64,000 nt of DNA, taken from the NCBI RefSeq assembly GCF_039540515.1, contig NZ_BAABFA010000008.1, forward strand, positions 186,001-250,000, read 5' to 3'. This DNA comes from Nemorincola caseinilytica (lineage in GTDB: Bacteria; Bacteroidota; Bacteroidia; Chitinophagales; Chitinophagaceae). This document shows positions 35,539 to 44,542 of this stretch, piece by piece (the first letter of the stretch is position 1; the number at the start of each line of letters is the position of its first letter). The position numbers and the translations under genes were made by a program. The notes under the pieces are model-generated. The model searched no databases, was not told the DNA's origin, and saw only the letters and a program-made list of their open reading frames with translations.

Positions 35539-36674
35539 GTGATGAGGGCCGCGTAATTATCCAGGGTATTGTTGGTAGCAGTGTATGCTGGGTCGGTGCT
35601 GAAGGTCATGCCCGAAGAACCTGATGGAGCATAAGAAGATGTGGGCTGTACATTTATCATGGTCACATTAGGTGTGAAGCCGGCGGCACATGCGGGGTTC
35701 TCCTGCGCGTGCAGCCATGTGGACAGCAGCACCGGCTGGTTGAACATGGCCGGATCGAAGACATATGCCTTGGGGCCTGTAGGTGTCTGCACGGTCACCA
35801 GTGGCGCCACATGGTACCACCAGCGTATGCAGCAGCCGCCCCATTTCTGGCCCTGTACGCATAGCTTGTCAGAGCCCGAATTGGCAAAGCTGAAGATCTT
35901 TTTCGTACCGTATTTGTAACGGTTGTTGATGATCCAGCACATTTTGTGTGCGCGGGCATAGCAGCCGTCTATACAATACTGGAAGGGTATGCAATAGTCT
36001 ATAGCATAGGGGCCGGGCAGGTAGCAGCACTGGCGGGTGATGTAGTCGAACATCAGCTGCGCAGTGGTAAAGTCGGGTATCACATTGTTCAGCCCGGGGT
36101 CGGTAGTGTTCAGTACACCCATGGCGCTGGGGTTGTCTATCTGCTCGTTGCTCACCTTTTTCAGGTCTATGGCGCGTGCGCCTGCGGCACCATTCACTGT
36201 AGTGCGTGCAGTAGTGCTAAGCCCACCCGATACAGGTACATATGCAGCGCTCACCAGCACACCCTTCCATGGGTCGAAGCTGATGCTGAGCTGCCTGTTG
36301 TTCTTCAGGGCGTCTTTTACCGTCTGCACCAGCGTGGTGCCGGTAACGGTAAAGAACTCCGTGTTCTCGTTGAACATCACCTCTACCGAAGCACTGCCCT
36401 CTATGTTGCGTATACCTGCTACGGTCACCTTACTGCTCAGTGTATGGTAGCCACCTGCAGGCATGGCCTCTCCTGTGGTCGCAAGCGAGGTAGCGGTATT
36501 GTTCTCGTCCGTATGCGGCCCGGAACTGCATTTAGCGCCCCGCTGCAAAATGGGGTTATCCTTTTTGATGCACGAGTCGCTGAGCAGCACCATGCACGAT
36601 AAAGCTGCTACAGATAGAAGCTTACGGTATTTGTATAATGCAGAGATCATAGCCTTTTTGATCGAACCGTTCAT
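35529..36674 (-). CDS. Protein-glutaminase homologue (protein deamidase), lipoprotein form
   Basis: 381 residues from ATG 36674 (earlier in-frame starts exist up to 36707). A lipoprotein signal ends MVLLSDSC (Cys35). A propeptide-like beta region covers ~95-150 (SVEVMFNENTEFFTV). The mature domain contains the protein-glutaminase triad: Cys238 in DGCYARAHKM, His288 in WWYHVAPLV and Asp307 in VFDPAMF. Extra cysteines (QCC, GGCC, ENPAC) suggest several disulfides, as in the Chryseobacterium enzyme. Such enzymes deamidate glutamine side chains in intact proteins. Unlike the secreted prototype, this one appears membrane-anchored. The downstream lipoprotein gene overlaps its stop. Confidence 0.85.
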   Translation of the reverse strand: MNGSIKKAMISALYKYRKLLSVAALSCMVLLSDSCIKKDNPILQRGAKCSSGPHTDENNTATSLATTGEAMPAGGYHTLSSKVTVAGIRNIEGSASVEVMFNENTEFFTVTGTTLVQTVKDALKNNRQLSISFDPWKGVLVSAAYVPVSGGLSTTARTTVNGAAGARAIDLKKVSNEQIDNPSAMGVLNTTDPGLNNVIPDFTTAQLMFDYITRQCCYLPGPYAIDYCIPFQYCIDGCYARAHKMCWIINNRYKYGTKKIFSFANSGSDKLCVQGQKWGGCCIRWWYHVAPLVTVQTPTGPKAYVFDPAMFNQPVLLSTWLHAQENPACAAGFTPNVTMINVQPTSSYAPSGSSGMTFSTDPAYTATNNTLDNYAALITCP

Positions 36675-36826
36675 GGCACGCATGAACATATAAGTACCAA
36701 AATACATGACATTTTCCTGCCCGCCAAATATTTATGTACATTTATTTTCTTGTGTATTTTCTTTTATAAGTGAATGGAATTTGCGTTAACTTTCCATTGC
36801 CGTGCCTTAGACATGGCCACAACAAG

Positions 36827-38311
36827 ATGAAAAGATCGTTCTCCCTACTACTTATACTATCGGCCCTGGTATGTGCGGCGCCCGCATCTGCACAGGAAAA
36901 CAGAAAGCTGCCTGTGAACGCCCGCCATACGCAAATGGTATCGCAGCTTTTGCAGTTGAATACCGGGCATAATGTGGCCATGAAAAGTACCGCAGTGCCT
37001 ACACAAAGGGTGATAGCCCAAAGTACCAGGGATAACATACTCGTTTCCTACACCGATTCGGTACTGCTGCGCTATACAGGCATGCGAAAGTCGAAGTACG
37101 ACTATAACAACATGATATATGCCTACAACTATGCCTATAGCACTACACCTATGTTCAATTATGCAGGCATATTCAACACACCGCAGGTACAGTACGATAC
37201 TTTTGTACACTGGACGATCAACCCCTTCACGATGCCTGCCTTCAACCTGTATGAGGGCAACTTCGCTACGCACAATACCGATCATAACATAGTACACTTT
37301 ACACAGTTGTTCGTAGATTCTGCTACCAACGACAACCGCAGTTTTGCCAATACCTTCACTGCTACAAAGAAGATAGGTAAAGGTTGCTGGTTCAACCTGA
37401 ACGCAGGTGTAGAGGACAGTGCCATGATACAATACTTTTCCTACGATGCCAGCGACCGCCTGAAGGCCGATAGTATATATGAGCGTCACCTGGGTGTATG
37501 GCGCATAGCCGCAAAAAGCTACTATACCTACGATGCGGGCGGCAACCTGGTGACCATAGACCACTATGCCAATGTGAGCGATACCTCCTTCCTGCTGCCA
37601 CTGGTACAGCAATCGAAATATGTGAACACATACGATGCCAGCAACAGGCTCACCAGCGTGTATACCAGCATGCACGACGGCACAACGCTTTCGCCCTATG
37701 TAAAGGACACCTTCGGCTATAGCGGCACGCTTACCTATCACAACTCGTGGCGGCAGCACCAGTTCGATGAGATACATGGTACATGGTGGCCGCAGTACCG
37801 TATGACCAAACACATCGCATCGGGCAAGCCCGATACCATCTATCACGATGGCTGGGACAGCATACTGAACATGTGGACACCCATATCGAAGGACATAGCC
37901 AGCTATAACACATATGGCGATCCTGATACGTTGCAGAATTACCTCTATAACTGGACATCCTACTCCATCTCGCCCGACTATACTACGGTATACTATTATG
38001 AGACGTTTTCAGACACTACACCTGTAGCAGTGAAACATACTGCTATAGCGAACACGGGAAATGTGACCATCTTCCCCAATCCCGCGCATAGCACCATATC
38101 CGTACAGTGCAGCGGTATGGCCGGTGCAGGCAGCCATCTGCGCCTCACTATATACAACATGCAGGGGCAGGCCATAATGCGCCATGCCATTACCGACCCT
38201 GCGCGTACCGAAGTGCCCGTAGGTGTGCTTGCCGCAGGTATGTACTGGGTATTGGTAGACGACCCTGCTACGCAGCAGCGGTATGGCCAATGCCGCTTTG
38301 TGAAGGAATGA
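36827..38311 (+). CDS. Secreted protein with YD-like repeats and T9SS type-A sorting domain
   Basis: 494 residues from ATG 36827 (signal peptide SLLLILSALVCAAPASAQ). The central part contains repeated tyrosine-rich motifs (FSYDASDRLKADSIYERHLGVW, YYTYDAGGNL, NTYDASNRLTS), like YD/RHS-type wall repeats. The last ~80 residues are a T9SS type-A domain (VTIFPNPAHSTISVQCSG, LTIYNMQGQAI, LAAGMYWVLV). It is thus exported across the outer membrane by the type IX system, probably to the cell surface. The protein at 62555-63838 has the same architecture. No enzymatic motif was seen; a structural or adhesive role is likely. Confidence 0.85.
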   Translation: MKRSFSLLLILSALVCAAPASAQENRKLPVNARHTQMVSQLLQLNTGHNVAMKSTAVPTQRVIAQSTRDNILVSYTDSVLLRYTGMRKSKYDYNNMIYAYNYAYSTTPMFNYAGIFNTPQVQYDTFVHWTINPFTMPAFNLYEGNFATHNTDHNIVHFTQLFVDSATNDNRSFANTFTATKKIGKGCWFNLNAGVEDSAMIQYFSYDASDRLKADSIYERHLGVWRIAAKSYYTYDAGGNLVTIDHYANVSDTSFLLPLVQQSKYVNTYDASNRLTSVYTSMHDGTTLSPYVKDTFGYSGTLTYHNSWRQHQFDEIHGTWWPQYRMTKHIASGKPDTIYHDGWDSILNMWTPISKDIASYNTYGDPDTLQNYLYNWTSYSISPDYTTVYYYETFSDTTPVAVKHTAIANTGNVTIFPNPAHSTISVQCSGMAGAGSHLRLTIYNMQGQAIMRHAITDPARTEVPVGVLAAGMYWVLVDDPATQQRYGQCRFVKE

Positions 38312-38366
38312 TGATGCCATTGCATGCACCGGAATAAATGAGCTACATGCCCTCGTTTATTCGCCT

Positions 38367-38374
38367 TACTTTTG
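38367..38374 (+). promoter_or_regulatory. -7 box for aroB
   Basis: TACTTTTG is a perfect TAnnTTTG match ending 9 bases before the aroB ATG (38384), implying a very short leader. Confidence 0.5.
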
Positions 38375-38383
38375 TTGCGGCGC

Positions 38384-39406
38384 ATGGTACAAAAAGTAAG
38401 TTTCCCTTCAGGTACAGTGAACTATCATTTGCATAGCTCTTTCGGAGAGCTGTATGCGCTGTGTGATATGCAGCAGGCCGTCATCCTTACCGATGAGCAT
38501 ATAGCTGCGCTTTACCCGCACCTGCTCAAAGACCTGCGTGTCATTACCATACCTGCAGGCGAGGATAGCAAGAGCATAACTACCATAGCCCGGCTCACCA
38601 AAGAACTATTGGAAATAGGCGCCACGCGCGATACCCTGCTCATAGGCATGGGCGGCGGCGTGGTAACGGATATAACGGGTTTCCTGGCGGCTGTGTTCAT
38701 GCGGGGTATACGTTGTGGCTTTGTGCCCACCACATTGCTGGCCATGGCCGATGCCGCCGTAGGTGGCAAGAACGGCGTGAACAACGGCATGTACAAGAAC
38801 ATGATAGGTACCATACGCCAGCCCGAATTCATACTGTATGATATACAACTATTGCAGACCCTGCCACAAGAGGAATGGAGCAACGGTTTTGCAGAGGTGA
38901 TAAAATATGGCTGCATATTCGATGCCGGGCTGTTCGATGAATTGGCGCAGCATGACCTTGCATGGTATATGCAGAACAACGATGCGCTGAACAAGGTGAT
39001 AGAGCGCTGCGTGGCATGGAAGAACAGGACCGTGGCAGAGGACGAACATGAAAAGGGCATACGCAAGCTGCTGAACTTTGGTCATACCGCCGGACATGCC
39101 ATAGAAAAACTGTATGCGCTGCCGCATGGCAAGGCCGTGGCCATAGGCATGATGATAGCCTGCCACATCAGCGAGCAGCAGACCGGCCTTGATGCCGCCA
39201 CCACACAGCAACTGGAAGCTGCACTGCAGCGGTACCACCTGCCTGTGCATATGGCCATAGACACCGCTAAAGTGATGGCGCTGCTGCAGACAGACAAGAA
39301 AAGAAAGGACGACAGTATAAACTACATATTGCTGCAAGACAAGGGCAAAGCCGTGATACACCCGCTGCGCCTGCCGGTAATAGAAAAAGCATTGGCATCA
39401 TTATGA
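38384..39406 (+). CDS. aroB: 3-dehydroquinate synthase
   Basis: 340 residues from ATG 38384 (a TTG lies at 38372). NAD- and metal-dependent cyclisation of DAHP to dehydroquinate, second step of the shikimate pathway. Signatures: PAGEDSKSITTIARL, the nucleotide-binding GMGGGVVTDITGFLAAVFMRGI, PTTLLAMADAAVGGKNGVN, and the metal-ligand motifs EVIKYG and LNFGHTAGHAIE. Length matches the family. Its stop overlaps the aroA start by 4 bases, so the two are translationally coupled. Confidence 0.96.
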   Translation: MVQKVSFPSGTVNYHLHSSFGELYALCDMQQAVILTDEHIAALYPHLLKDLRVITIPAGEDSKSITTIARLTKELLEIGATRDTLLIGMGGGVVTDITGFLAAVFMRGIRCGFVPTTLLAMADAAVGGKNGVNNGMYKNMIGTIRQPEFILYDIQLLQTLPQEEWSNGFAEVIKYGCIFDAGLFDELAQHDLAWYMQNNDALNKVIERCVAWKNRTVAEDEHEKGIRKLLNFGHTAGHAIEKLYALPHGKAVAIGMMIACHISEQQTGLDAATTQQLEAALQRYHLPVHMAIDTAKVMALLQTDKKRKDDSINYILLQDKGKAVIHPLRLPVIEKALASL

Positions 39407-40671
39407 AAGCGCGGATAGTGCCGGGAAGTTTTAACGGCACGGTGAACATACCACCCTCTAAAAGCCTTACACAGCGGGCCTATGCGGCGGCCCTGCTGTA
39501 TGTAGGTACCACCCTCATACACAATGCAGGCAACTCTGCCGATGAAGAGGCCGCCCGCCATATGATACAGCAGTTGGGCGCCACTGTAACGGGTTCCGGG
39601 CCTATGGTGGTCACCAGCAAGGGTATAGCCCCTGTAAGTGATACTATAGACTGTGGCGAGAGCGGCCTGGCAGCAAGGCTCTTTGCGCCTATAGCTGCGC
39701 TGCACAATAGCCCTATCACTATTGCCGGGCATGGGTCCATATTGCGCAGGCCTATGGAAGGCGTGGCAGATATACTGCCTTTGCTCAGTGTATCGCTGCA
39801 GGGTTTCAATGGTCATATACCCTTTACGGTACAGGGGCCCATGCAGGCGCGTTCTGTAGCGGTGCATACATCGGGCAGCTCGCAGCTATTGAGTGGTCTG
39901 CTCTTTGCTCTCTGTGCCTGTGCCACAGCGCCCATTACCATAACTGTCGCCGGCCTGCAAAGCAAACCGTATATAGACCTGACGCTGGATGTGCTGGCGC
40001 ATTTCGGCCGTCATGTCTCGCACGATAATTACAAGGTATTCCATATCGATCCTGCCAGGTTCGAATATGCAGCACACAGGGAGCTGACCATAGAGGCCGA
40101 CTGGAGCAGCGCATCGTGTATGCTGGTGGCCGGTGCCATAGCGGGCGAGGTCACCGTTCCCAACCTTTTTATGAACTCGCGCCAGGCCGACAGGGCCATA
40201 CTGGATGTACTGCGCACCATAGGTGCAGATATGGACATCACCGATACGGGCATTACTGTGCGGCGGTCGCGCATGCAGGGCTTCGAATTCGATGCCGCCA
40301 ACTGCCCCGACCTTTTCCCCGCGCTGGCCGCACTTGCCTCTTTCTGCGATGGTAACAGCCAGGTAACGGGTGTGCATAGGTTGTTCCACAAAGAGAGCAA
40401 TAGGGTAGAGAGCATCACCGAAATGCTGTGGCGCTATGGCGTTACCTTCTCGGTAGAGGACGATACACTATACATAGAAGGCCGTGAGAAGGTACAGTAT
40501 AGCTATATGGATGGCTACAAGGACCACCGCATAGTGATGGCCGCCGCGGTATGCGCCCTGCGTGCCAAGGGACCCGTTACCATTTCCTGTGCCGATGCCG
40601 TGGGCAAATCATATCCCCGCTTTTTCGATGATATGCGTCTTTGCGGCGTAGCGTGCGAGCTGCTGCCCTAG
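39403..40671 (+). CDS. aroA: 3-phosphoshikimate 1-carboxyvinyltransferase (EPSP synthase), divergent Bacteroidota type
   Basis: 422 residues. It joins PEP to shikimate-3-phosphate. The PEP/S3P-site lysine is in PPSKSLTQRAYAAALL. The usual NAGTA motif is replaced by CGESGLAARLFAPIAAL, and the later RRPMEGVADILPLL, SGSSQLLSGLLFAL and ESNRVESITEML motifs are present, as in other Bacteroidota enzymes. The catalytic-end motif YKDHRIVMAAAV is conserved. It overlaps aroB by 4 bases. Sequence divergence is typical for the phylum and does not suggest loss of function. Confidence 0.93.
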   Translation: MKARIVPGSFNGTVNIPPSKSLTQRAYAAALLYVGTTLIHNAGNSADEEAARHMIQQLGATVTGSGPMVVTSKGIAPVSDTIDCGESGLAARLFAPIAALHNSPITIAGHGSILRRPMEGVADILPLLSVSLQGFNGHIPFTVQGPMQARSVAVHTSGSSQLLSGLLFALCACATAPITITVAGLQSKPYIDLTLDVLAHFGRHVSHDNYKVFHIDPARFEYAAHRELTIEADWSSASCMLVAGAIAGEVTVPNLFMNSRQADRAILDVLRTIGADMDITDTGITVRRSRMQGFEFDAANCPDLFPALAALASFCDGNSQVTGVHRLFHKESNRVESITEMLWRYGVTFSVEDDTLYIEGREKVQYSYMDGYKDHRIVMAAAVCALRAKGPVTISCADAVGKSYPRFFDDMRLCGVACELLP

Positions 40672-40688
40672 CATATAAGGCTATCCTG

Positions 40689-40696
40689 TATCTTTG
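40689..40696 (+). promoter_or_regulatory. Internal -7 box before aroC
   Basis: TATCTTTG is a perfect TAnnTTTG match between the aroA stop and the aroC ATG (40708), ending 11 bases before it. It implies aroC can be transcribed separately from aroBA. Confidence 0.5.
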
Positions 40697-40707
40697 CGCA
40701 TCCTTAC

Positions 40708-41685
40708 ATGAATACATTCGGCACCATATTCCGCATCAGCATCTTTGGCGAGTCGCATGGCAGGTGGGTGGGCATCACCATAGATGGCTGCCCCGCAGGC
40801 ATACCGCTCACCGAGGCCGATCTGCAGCCCGACCTGGACAGGCGCAAAGCAGGTGCGGCAGGCACTACGCCGCGCACCGAGGCCGATATACCCACATTTG
40901 CCACCGGGGTATACAATGGCCATACCACCGGCGCGCCGCTCACCATCATCTTCGAGAATGCCAATACCCGCTCTGCCGATTACGATGCGGTAAAGAGCAC
41001 CCCCCGGCCCGGCCATGCCGACTTCGTGCTGCAAAAGAAATTCAATGGCTTCAACGATTATCGCGGAGGCGGGCACTCATCGGGCAGGCTCACTGTGGCG
41101 TTGGTAGCAGCAGGTGTGGTAGCAAAAAAGGTATTGGGCAGTGACATATCTGTAAAAGCCCTGCTCACCGAGGCCGGTGGCAGTACCGATATAGAGGCAG
41201 CCATAGCAAAGGCCGTAGCGCAGCAGGACAGTATAGGCGGTATAGTTGCCTGCACGGTAAAAGGCCTGCCGGTAGGTATAGGTGAGCCTTTCTTCAACTC
41301 GCTGGAATCTGTTATCAGCCATGCCATATTTTCCATACCTGCCATAAAGGGTATAGAGTTCGGTTCGGGCTTTGCTGCCGCGGGTATGACAGGCAGTACG
41401 CACAACGACGCTATTGTAGATGCGAATGGCACTACTGCCACCAACAACGCAGGTGGCGTGAACGGGGGCATATCGAACGGGAACGACCTTACGTTCAGGA
41501 TAGCTGTAAAGCCTGCCAGCAGCACACCACAGCCACAGCGCACCTGGAACAATGCCACGGCATCGGTAGAGGAATTCGCTCTTAAGGGCCGCCACGACCT
41601 GTGCATAGCCCTGAGGGTACCCGTAGTGGCAGAGGCGGTCACGGCCATAGCGCTTGCCGATATGTATCTTCAGCGCCGATCATAG
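40708..41685 (+). CDS. aroC: Chorismate synthase
   Basis: 325 residues, FMN-dependent 1,4-elimination of EPSP to chorismate, final step of the shikimate pathway. Signatures: FGESHGRWVGITIDGCPAG, DYRGGGHSSGRLTVALVAAG, GSTHNDAIV and the C-terminal GRHDLCIALRVPVVAEAVTAI. At 325 residues it is slightly shorter than the ~350-370 typical elsewhere, lacking a few insertions, but all the active-site blocks appear. It follows aroBA, giving three shikimate genes in one run; the remaining aro genes are not in this window. Confidence 0.95.
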   Translation: MNTFGTIFRISIFGESHGRWVGITIDGCPAGIPLTEADLQPDLDRRKAGAAGTTPRTEADIPTFATGVYNGHTTGAPLTIIFENANTRSADYDAVKSTPRPGHADFVLQKKFNGFNDYRGGGHSSGRLTVALVAAGVVAKKVLGSDISVKALLTEAGGSTDIEAAIAKAVAQQDSIGGIVACTVKGLPVGIGEPFFNSLESVISHAIFSIPAIKGIEFGSGFAAAGMTGSTHNDAIVDANGTTATNNAGGVNGGISNGNDLTFRIAVKPASSTPQPQRTWNNATASVEEFALKGRHDLCIALRVPVVAEAVTAIALADMYLQRRS

Positions 41686-41778
41686 GTTGTCCCGGGCTCA
41701 AAATACCCGCTATATCTAATTAACGCCATTTTGTGAGGTGGGGAACGTACTTTTACACACTATCCAGGTACCTGACCA

Positions 41779-42867
41779 ATGAAAAGAACATTATTACTTG
41801 CCACATCTATACTTACCATTACCGCCGCACAGGCACAGCATGCAACTCACAGCGCCCCCGTTACCCGGCCTGTAGTAACGGCAGCAAAGCCTACCGCCAC
41901 GGGCGATACCCTTACCCTTACCAATATACCTGCCACGCAGACAGAGCGCCTGCTGTACCCTGTAGCGCCTGCTGGCAGCGGCTATACCACAGGTACCAAT
42001 GTGTACAACGACAAAGGCTTTGCAGAGCGCTACTACTTCGATGCCGGTGACAGCTCTGTGAATGTGTTGGGAGTGGTAGCCTTGTTCGGCGGCAATGTCT
42101 CTGCTACATCTACTAAAAGCGTGATGCTGCGCATATGGAGCCAGACCGCACCCAAACCTATCACTGCCCGGCTGTACTACGAGGGCTTCCCCTTCGAGAC
42201 ACTGGACAGCCTCTCTGTACCTGCCACAAAGCTGGGTATAGGCCCCACCGCAGATACCCTGAAGGCCTTTATGTTCGCCACGCCTACGGGTTTCCTGAAG
42301 GGGCCCTTCTTCGCAGGTTATACCATAGACTACAACTTCGAAACACTCGGCCCCGATACCATAGCGCTGAAGACATCCAAGCATAACACGCGCAATACCG
42401 CTCCATATAGGCTGCGCTACAATATGGCCAATGCCGATACGGTATCGGTAGATACGCTGATAAATGTGCAGAACGCCACCCTGTGGGCCGACAATAAATG
42501 GCATGATAACTATACCGATAACGACTCGCTCTACAACGACCTGGCCATATTCCCAATAGTGGTAGTAGGTGGGCCTACCGGTACCGGCAGGGTAACGCAT
42601 AAAGACCTGTCGCTGATGGGCGCATATCCCAACCCCAGTACCGGTACTGCCAATATCCGCTTTGCACTGGCAGAGGGCGCCGATGTCAGCATCACTATAA
42701 TGGACATGGCCGGCCATACGGTGTATACCCGTCAACTTAGCGACTTGCGTGCGGGTGAACATACCGTACAGGTAAGTACAGCAGGCTATGCCGCAGGTAC
42801 ATACATATACCTGGTACGCACTGCCACAGGCAGCGGCATGGCCGGCAAAATGCAGGTAGCGCACTAG
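41779..42867 (+). CDS. Secreted T9SS type-A cargo protein
   Basis: 362 residues. Signal peptide LLLATSILTITAAQAQ is followed by a Thr/Ala-rich stretch and a ~250-residue beta-rich domain (RYYFDAGDSSVNVLGVVALFGG, LYYEGFPFETLDSLSV) with no recognised catalytic motif. The last ~75 residues are a T9SS type-A sorting domain (MGAYPNPSTGTANIRFAL, ITIMDMAGHTVY, YAAGTYIYLV). It would be moved across the outer membrane and kept at the surface or released. It lies 92 bases after aroC and is probably independently expressed, with a near-consensus -7 box (TACTTTTA). Confidence 0.85.
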   Translation: MKRTLLLATSILTITAAQAQHATHSAPVTRPVVTAAKPTATGDTLTLTNIPATQTERLLYPVAPAGSGYTTGTNVYNDKGFAERYYFDAGDSSVNVLGVVALFGGNVSATSTKSVMLRIWSQTAPKPITARLYYEGFPFETLDSLSVPATKLGIGPTADTLKAFMFATPTGFLKGPFFAGYTIDYNFETLGPDTIALKTSKHNTRNTAPYRLRYNMANADTVSVDTLINVQNATLWADNKWHDNYTDNDSLYNDLAIFPIVVVGGPTGTGRVTHKDLSLMGAYPNPSTGTANIRFALAEGADVSITIMDMAGHTVYTRQLSDLRAGEHTVQVSTAGYAAGTYIYLVRTATGSGMAGKMQVAH

Positions 42868-42916
42868 TGCGAAACGCCTTCACAGGGTATACCTTTCTGT
42901 TTTACACAATTAGTCT

Positions 42917-42924
42917 TACTTTTG
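42917..42924 (+). promoter_or_regulatory. -7 box for the DUF6580-like membrane gene
   Basis: TACTTTTG matches TAnnTTTG and ends 20 bases before the ATG at 42945. It supports that start over the upstream GTG at 42867. Confidence 0.5.
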
Positions 42925-42944
42925 TAGCTTGTCAATACTTTCAT

Positions 42945-43502
42945 ATGAAACGTAACAACACAGATCTCCTTATAGCCTTTTCTCTCATTTTTATATCTGC
43001 GATATCGCGAATAGTGAATGCAGAAATGGCCCTGCCCAACTTTGTACCTATAGCTGCCATCAGCCTTTTCAGCGGCGCCATACTAAGGGAGAAACGCTCA
43101 ATGGCCTTCCTGGTGCCCATCATGGGGCAGTTCCTGGCCGATGCATATTTCCAGTTCTTTACCTACATACCCGGTTTCTATGGTGTTGTAGATCAGCTGT
43201 TCACTTATGCAGGCATAGTAGGCGCTACATCGCTGGGCCTGTTCATGAAGCAAAAGCCGCTTAGCATACTGGGCTTTACCCTTGGTGCTTCTGCCACATT
43301 TTTCCTGGTGTCCAACTTCGGTTACTTTGCGCGCGGCTGGAACGGTTATAACATGCAGGGCTTTATAAAGACCTATGTAGATGCCATACCATTCTACAAG
43401 AACTCCTTCATAGCCGATATGGTGGGTATGGTGGTGCTCTTTGGTGGTCATGCCATCATAGGCCGCAAGCTGGCAGCGCACGCTAGCAAGGTGCGAGCCT
43501 AA
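42945..43502 (+). CDS. DUF6580-like membrane protein (ECF-transporter S-component-like)
   Basis: 185 residues from ATG 42945. About five to six hydrophobic segments, starting LLIAFSLIFISAISRIVN, with the diagnostic ALPNFVPIAAISLFSGAIL and the PIMGQFLADAYFQF segment. The arrangement resembles small S-component vitamin transporters but the substrate is not evident, and no riboswitch-like leader is visible. A strong terminator follows at 43547, so the transcript is short. The gene is isolated from obvious pathway partners. Confidence 0.75.
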   Translation: MKRNNTDLLIAFSLIFISAISRIVNAEMALPNFVPIAAISLFSGAILREKRSMAFLVPIMGQFLADAYFQFFTYIPGFYGVVDQLFTYAGIVGATSLGLFMKQKPLSILGFTLGASATFFLVSNFGYFARGWNGYNMQGFIKTYVDAIPFYKNSFIADMVGMVVLFGGHAIIGRKLAAHASKVRA

Positions 43503-43818
43503 GACAATAAGTTATATATATCATATTCGGAAGATATTTTTTCAGGAAGCGGGCCGTTTGTTAACGGCCCGCTTTTATTATATTTATTATTACATGCGAG
43601 GTCAGAATAGTTAGAGATATATTTTTATTCAAATTTGTTATTGCCCCAAAAAATGTTAAAAAGTTGAGAAAGTTTTTTCTAATTTTAGTCTAAACAAACT
43701 GTACAGCATACCGTTCAGACCCATTACAGTTGACACCCCTATCCGGTCTTTGTGCTGGTAATTTCTCTGAACGAAAACATACTATACGGAGAAAACTTGA
43801 ACCGAAAAAAAAGTGAAG
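43503..43818. other. AT-rich intergenic region
   Basis: Contains a strong terminator (43547-43578) and then about 230 AT-rich bases with poly-T and poly-A stretches before the ATG at 43819. No protein gene is seen. A near-consensus -7 element (TAATTTTA) lies near 43679, so the following gene may have a long leader. Confidence 0.5.
43547..43578 (+). terminator. Intrinsic terminator of the DUF6580-like gene
   Basis: A perfect 12-bp stem (AAGCGGGCCGTT, 43547-43558, with AACGGCCCGCTT, 43563-43574), loop TGTT, followed by a T-rich tail. Confidence 0.9.
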
Positions 43819-44469
43819 ATGGATTTCAAAAAGTTAGTATCCCTTAATATCGCCATAATAGGCGACACTGAAACTGCCGAATTGTATGCGAGGGCTTTTA
43901 CCTCTGCCGGACACGAAGTATACATGGCATGCTCTGAAAAGAACGACCATGTGCAAAAAGCCGTACCGGACATTTACGGTCACATTACCTACACCACCAT
44001 CTCTGAAGCAGCACGCGGTGCCGATTTCATCATTCTGGCCACCCGCCCAAAGGATGTTCGCGAGGCATCGTACTGGCTGGGCGATGTACGCCGTAAGGTG
44101 ATAGTGGATGTGACGGCCAATGTGCATATACCGAACGAGGAAGACGGGGTGAAGACCGTATGCGCCATAAAGGCCATAACGGGTTCGGCACACGTTATCA
44201 AGGTATTCTACACCAAAGGGTATGAGACCATCCTGAAACCGCTCTTCAACGGTGCAAAGGTAGATATGCTGCTGCTGAGCGACAGCCGCAAGGCCAAGGA
44301 GATAACCCGCATCATGGCCATAGAGATAGGCGCCAAATATTTTTACGACTTCGGCGGTAGCGAGAACATACCGCTGTTCAACGAAATGACGCGTGTATGG
44401 CGCGGCCTGCAGCGCAGGTCTGCTGCCCATGAGGTAAAGATCAAAAGCGATATAGAACAGCAACCATAA
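43819..44469 (+). CDS. F420H2:NADP-type / NAD(P)-binding protein
   Basis: 216 residues from ATG 43819 (a GTG lies two codons earlier). N-terminal Rossmann fold with IAIIGDTETAELYARAFTSAGHEVYM, then a second strand ARGADFIILATRPKDV and the KVIVDVTANVH segment. It has the layout of NADP-dependent F420 reductase-like or ProC-like N-terminal domains and lacks a separate catalytic domain. The dinucleotide glycine motif is GDTETA rather than GxGxxG, so cofactor affinity may differ. It is followed by a strong bidirectional terminator. Substrate unknown. Confidence 0.75.
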   Translation: MDFKKLVSLNIAIIGDTETAELYARAFTSAGHEVYMACSEKNDHVQKAVPDIYGHITYTTISEAARGADFIILATRPKDVREASYWLGDVRRKVIVDVTANVHIPNEEDGVKTVCAIKAITGSAHVIKVFYTKGYETILKPLFNGAKVDMLLLSDSRKAKEITRIMAIEIGAKYFYDFGGSENIPLFNEMTRVWRGLQRRSAAHEVKIKSDIEQQP

Positions 44470-44489
44470 GCATCAGCGATACTGATATG

Positions 44490-44521
44490 AAAAGGGCTTA
44501 GTGACACCACTAAGCCCTTTT
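44490..44521. terminator. Bidirectional terminator between convergent genes
   Basis: A perfect 14-bp stem (AAAAGGGCTTAGTG, 44490-44503, with CACTAAGCCCTTTT, 44508-44521) and a 4-base loop. A-run and T-run on the two sides make it work for both the NAD(P)-binding gene and the Omp28 gene. Confidence 0.9.
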
Positions 44522-44542
44522 CTTTTAACTATTCGTCTGGCC

